Shown here: positions 4,146 to 5,363 of the stretch, in pieces | Layout of the letters: every line of letters begins with the position of its first letter | How positions within the stretch are numbered: the stretch's first letter is position 1 | From: Deltaproteobacteria bacterium | GTDB taxonomy: Bacteria > Myxococcota_A > UBA796 > UBA2385 | DNA length: 5,363 nucleotides | Assembly: GCA_016845285.1 (NCBI GenBank) | Contig: JAERSX010000072.1 | Span: 1-5,363, forward strand | Direction of reading: 5' to 3' | Notes under the pieces: generated by a model | Databases searched by the model: none | Seen by the model: the letters and a program-made list of their open reading frames with translations, nothing else | What the model was told of the DNA's origin: nothing | Translations under genes and position numbers: made by a program

Positions 4146-5314
4146 CCGCACGTGCCCTCGACCCCCTGCAGCTCGCCGGCCTGGAGCTCGGGAATCGCTT
4201 CGTGAAGACGGCGACCTACGAGGGGCTCTCCCCTGAAGGACGCGTGTCCGACGGGCTCATCGCCCACCACGCAGACCAGGCCCGCCACGGCGTCGCCCTC
4301 ACCACGGTGGCCTACGCAGCAGTGCATCCCAGCGGCCGTACCTTCGCCGACCAGCTCCTCGTCACCCGCGACGCCGGCCTCGACCGCCTGGCGGACGCGG
4401 TCCACTCTGCCGGCGGGCGCGTGAGCCTCCAGCTCTCCCACTGCGGCGGCTTCTCGAAGCATCGCGCGGGCGGTCGCCCCATGGGCCCCTCCTTCGCGCT
4501 CAACGCCTACGGCCTGGCCTACGGCCTCCCCTTCGTGCGGCCCATGACCCCCGACGACATGGCCGAGACCGCCGCTGCCTACGCCGAGGCCGCGGCCATC
4601 GCCGTGGACGCAGGCGTCGACGCCCTCGAGCTCCACTGCGGCCACGGCTACCTGCTCTCGCAGTTCCTCTCGCCCGCCATCAACCGCCGCCGCGACGACT
4701 ACGGCGGCTCGCTGGCCAACCGGCTTCGCTTCCCCCTCGAGGTGGTCCACGCCATCCGAGCACGGGTGGGCGAGGCCGTGCCCCTGCTGGCCAAGATCAA
4801 CCTCCACGACGGGATCCGAGGCGCCACCGGCGACGAGGCCGTGCCCATCGCGAGGGCCCTGGTCGAGGCCGGGGTGCACGCCATCGTGCCCTCGGGCGGC
4901 CTCGTGCAGCGCTCGGCCTTCTACCTGTTGCGCGGTGAGGTTCCCCTGAGCGACATGGTGCGCGCCGAGTCGTCCTGGCTCCAGCGCATCTCCATGCGGA
5001 TCCTGGGGCCGCTGCTGGTGCGGCGCTTCCCCTACAGCTCCAGCTTCTTCCGAGAGCAGGCACGGGCCCTGGTGGACGCCGTCGACGCCCCGGTGGGCCT
5101 GCTCGGGGGCGTCGACTCGGCGGCGGCCGTCCGCGAGGCCATGGCGCAGGGCTTCTCCTTCGTGGTCATGGGACGGGCCCTGCTCGCCGACCCAGACTTC
5201 ATCGAGCGCATGGCCGCGGGCGAGGACGTGGTGTCGCGCTGCACCCACTGCAACCAGTGCGTCGCCCGCATGGACCAGGGCGTGGCCTGCGTGCTCGATC
5301 TCCCCCAGACCTGA
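4142..5314 (+). CDS. Old Yellow Enzyme-family NADH:flavin oxidoreductase with C-terminal Cys motif
   Basis: The 390-aa product is a single FMN-binding TIM barrel of the OYE/2,4-dienoyl-CoA reductase N-terminal family. Visible marks are DPLQLAGLELGNRFVKTAT (7-25), QLSHCGG (97-103), the substrate-binding His pair in ELHCGHGYLLSQFLSP (His165, His168), NRRRDDYGGSLANRLRF (181-197), Lys218 (LLAKIN), and the FMN-phosphate segments LLGGVDS (320-326) and VVMGRALLADPDF (341-353). The end carries Cys367, 370, 373 and 383 (CX2CX2CX9C), a possible Fe-S or metal site resembling, but differently spaced from, the 4Fe-4S cysteines of 2,4-dienoyl-CoA reductase. The FAD/NAD domain of that enzyme is absent. An extra stretch (about 256-305) lies between late barrel strands. 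The likely reaction is reduction of an activated C=C. Coupling to the SDR suggests sequential C=C and C=O chemistry on one substrate. Translational coupling and the conserved N-terminus fix the start. Confidence 0.94.
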   Translation: MTARALDPLQLAGLELGNRFVKTATYEGLSPEGRVSDGLIAHHADQARHGVALTTVAYAAVHPSGRTFADQLLVTRDAGLDRLADAVHSAGGRVSLQLSHCGGFSKHRAGGRPMGPSFALNAYGLAYGLPFVRPMTPDDMAETAAAYAEAAAIAVDAGVDALELHCGHGYLLSQFLSPAINRRRDDYGGSLANRLRFPLEVVHAIRARVGEAVPLLAKINLHDGIRGATGDEAVPIARALVEAGVHAIVPSGGLVQRSAFYLLRGEVPLSDMVRAESSWLQRISMRILGPLLVRRFPYSSSFFREQARALVDAVDAPVGLLGGVDSAAAVREAMAQGFSFVVMGRALLADPDFIERMAAGEDVVSRCTHCNQCVARMDQGVACVLDLPQT

Positions 5315-5326
5315 GCCCCCGACGCC

Positions 5327-5363
5327 CTACCAGTGGCCCACCTCGGGCACCGCGAGGCCCGTG
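5327..5363 (-). CDS. Possible C-terminal end of a convergent gene (cut by right edge)
   Basis: On the minus strand the last 37 nt read as ...TGLAVPEVGHW followed by TAG (5329-5327). This would leave a 12-nt convergent gap after the flavoenzyme stop, typical of this dense genome. Eleven codons cannot establish coding, and no function can be suggested. Confidence 0.3.
   Translation of the reverse strand, partial: TGLAVPEVGHW

Noticed and set aside
3818..5248. 476-codon minus-strand open frame, rich in His/Gly/Ala
   Set aside because: It is antisense to the clear SDR and OYE genes; its length reflects rarity of stops in high-GC DNA.

Overview
The window is about 70% GC and bacterial. High GC, two acidic secreted lipoproteins (one with an FG-GAP/VCBS-like body, one with an Asp-rich DTDSD linker) and tightly packed short operons suggest a Myxococcota-like (former Deltaproteobacteria) genome. 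This is inferred from gene style only; there is no rRNA or marker gene here.

Layout from left to right. (1) 1-677, minus: the N-terminal part of a lipoprotein with Ca-binding-style Asp loops, cut by the left edge. (2) 678-786: a divergent intergenic region with a candidate promoter for the lipoprotein and an 8-bp inverted repeat just before the Shine-Dalgarno of the next gene. (3) 787-2109, plus: a two-gene unit of an unrecognised 161-aa protein followed 6 nt later by a CvfB/YitL-like RNA-binding protein (S1-type modules plus C-terminal winged helix). (4) 2134-2766, minus: a 210-aa lipoprotein whose mature N-terminus is an acidic linker encoded by a perfect 12-bp tandem repeat. (5) 2869-3231, minus: a 120-aa membrane-anchored protein of unknown function. 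(6) 3330-5314, plus: a translationally coupled pair (ATGA overlap) of a classical short-chain dehydrogenase/reductase and an Old Yellow Enzyme-family flavin oxidoreductase with a C-terminal four-cysteine motif. (7) 5327-5363, minus: possibly the last codons of a further convergent gene.

The most coherent functional unit is the SDR + ene-reductase pair. One reduces or oxidises a carbonyl/alcohol and the other acts on an activated C=C, so together they could process an unsaturated ketone or alcohol (lipid, terpenoid or xenobiotic). The substrate cannot be read from sequence. The cvfB-like unit points to RNA-level regulation, and the two lipoproteins and the anchored protein to the cell envelope.

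I found no mobile element, CRISPR array, tRNA or rRNA, and no clear evidence of a new defence or other complex system. The more interesting points are modest: a shared upstream element before both lipoproteins (one apparently leaderless), the coding tandem repeat, the unknown partner of the CvfB homologue, and the Cys motif of the flavoenzyme.
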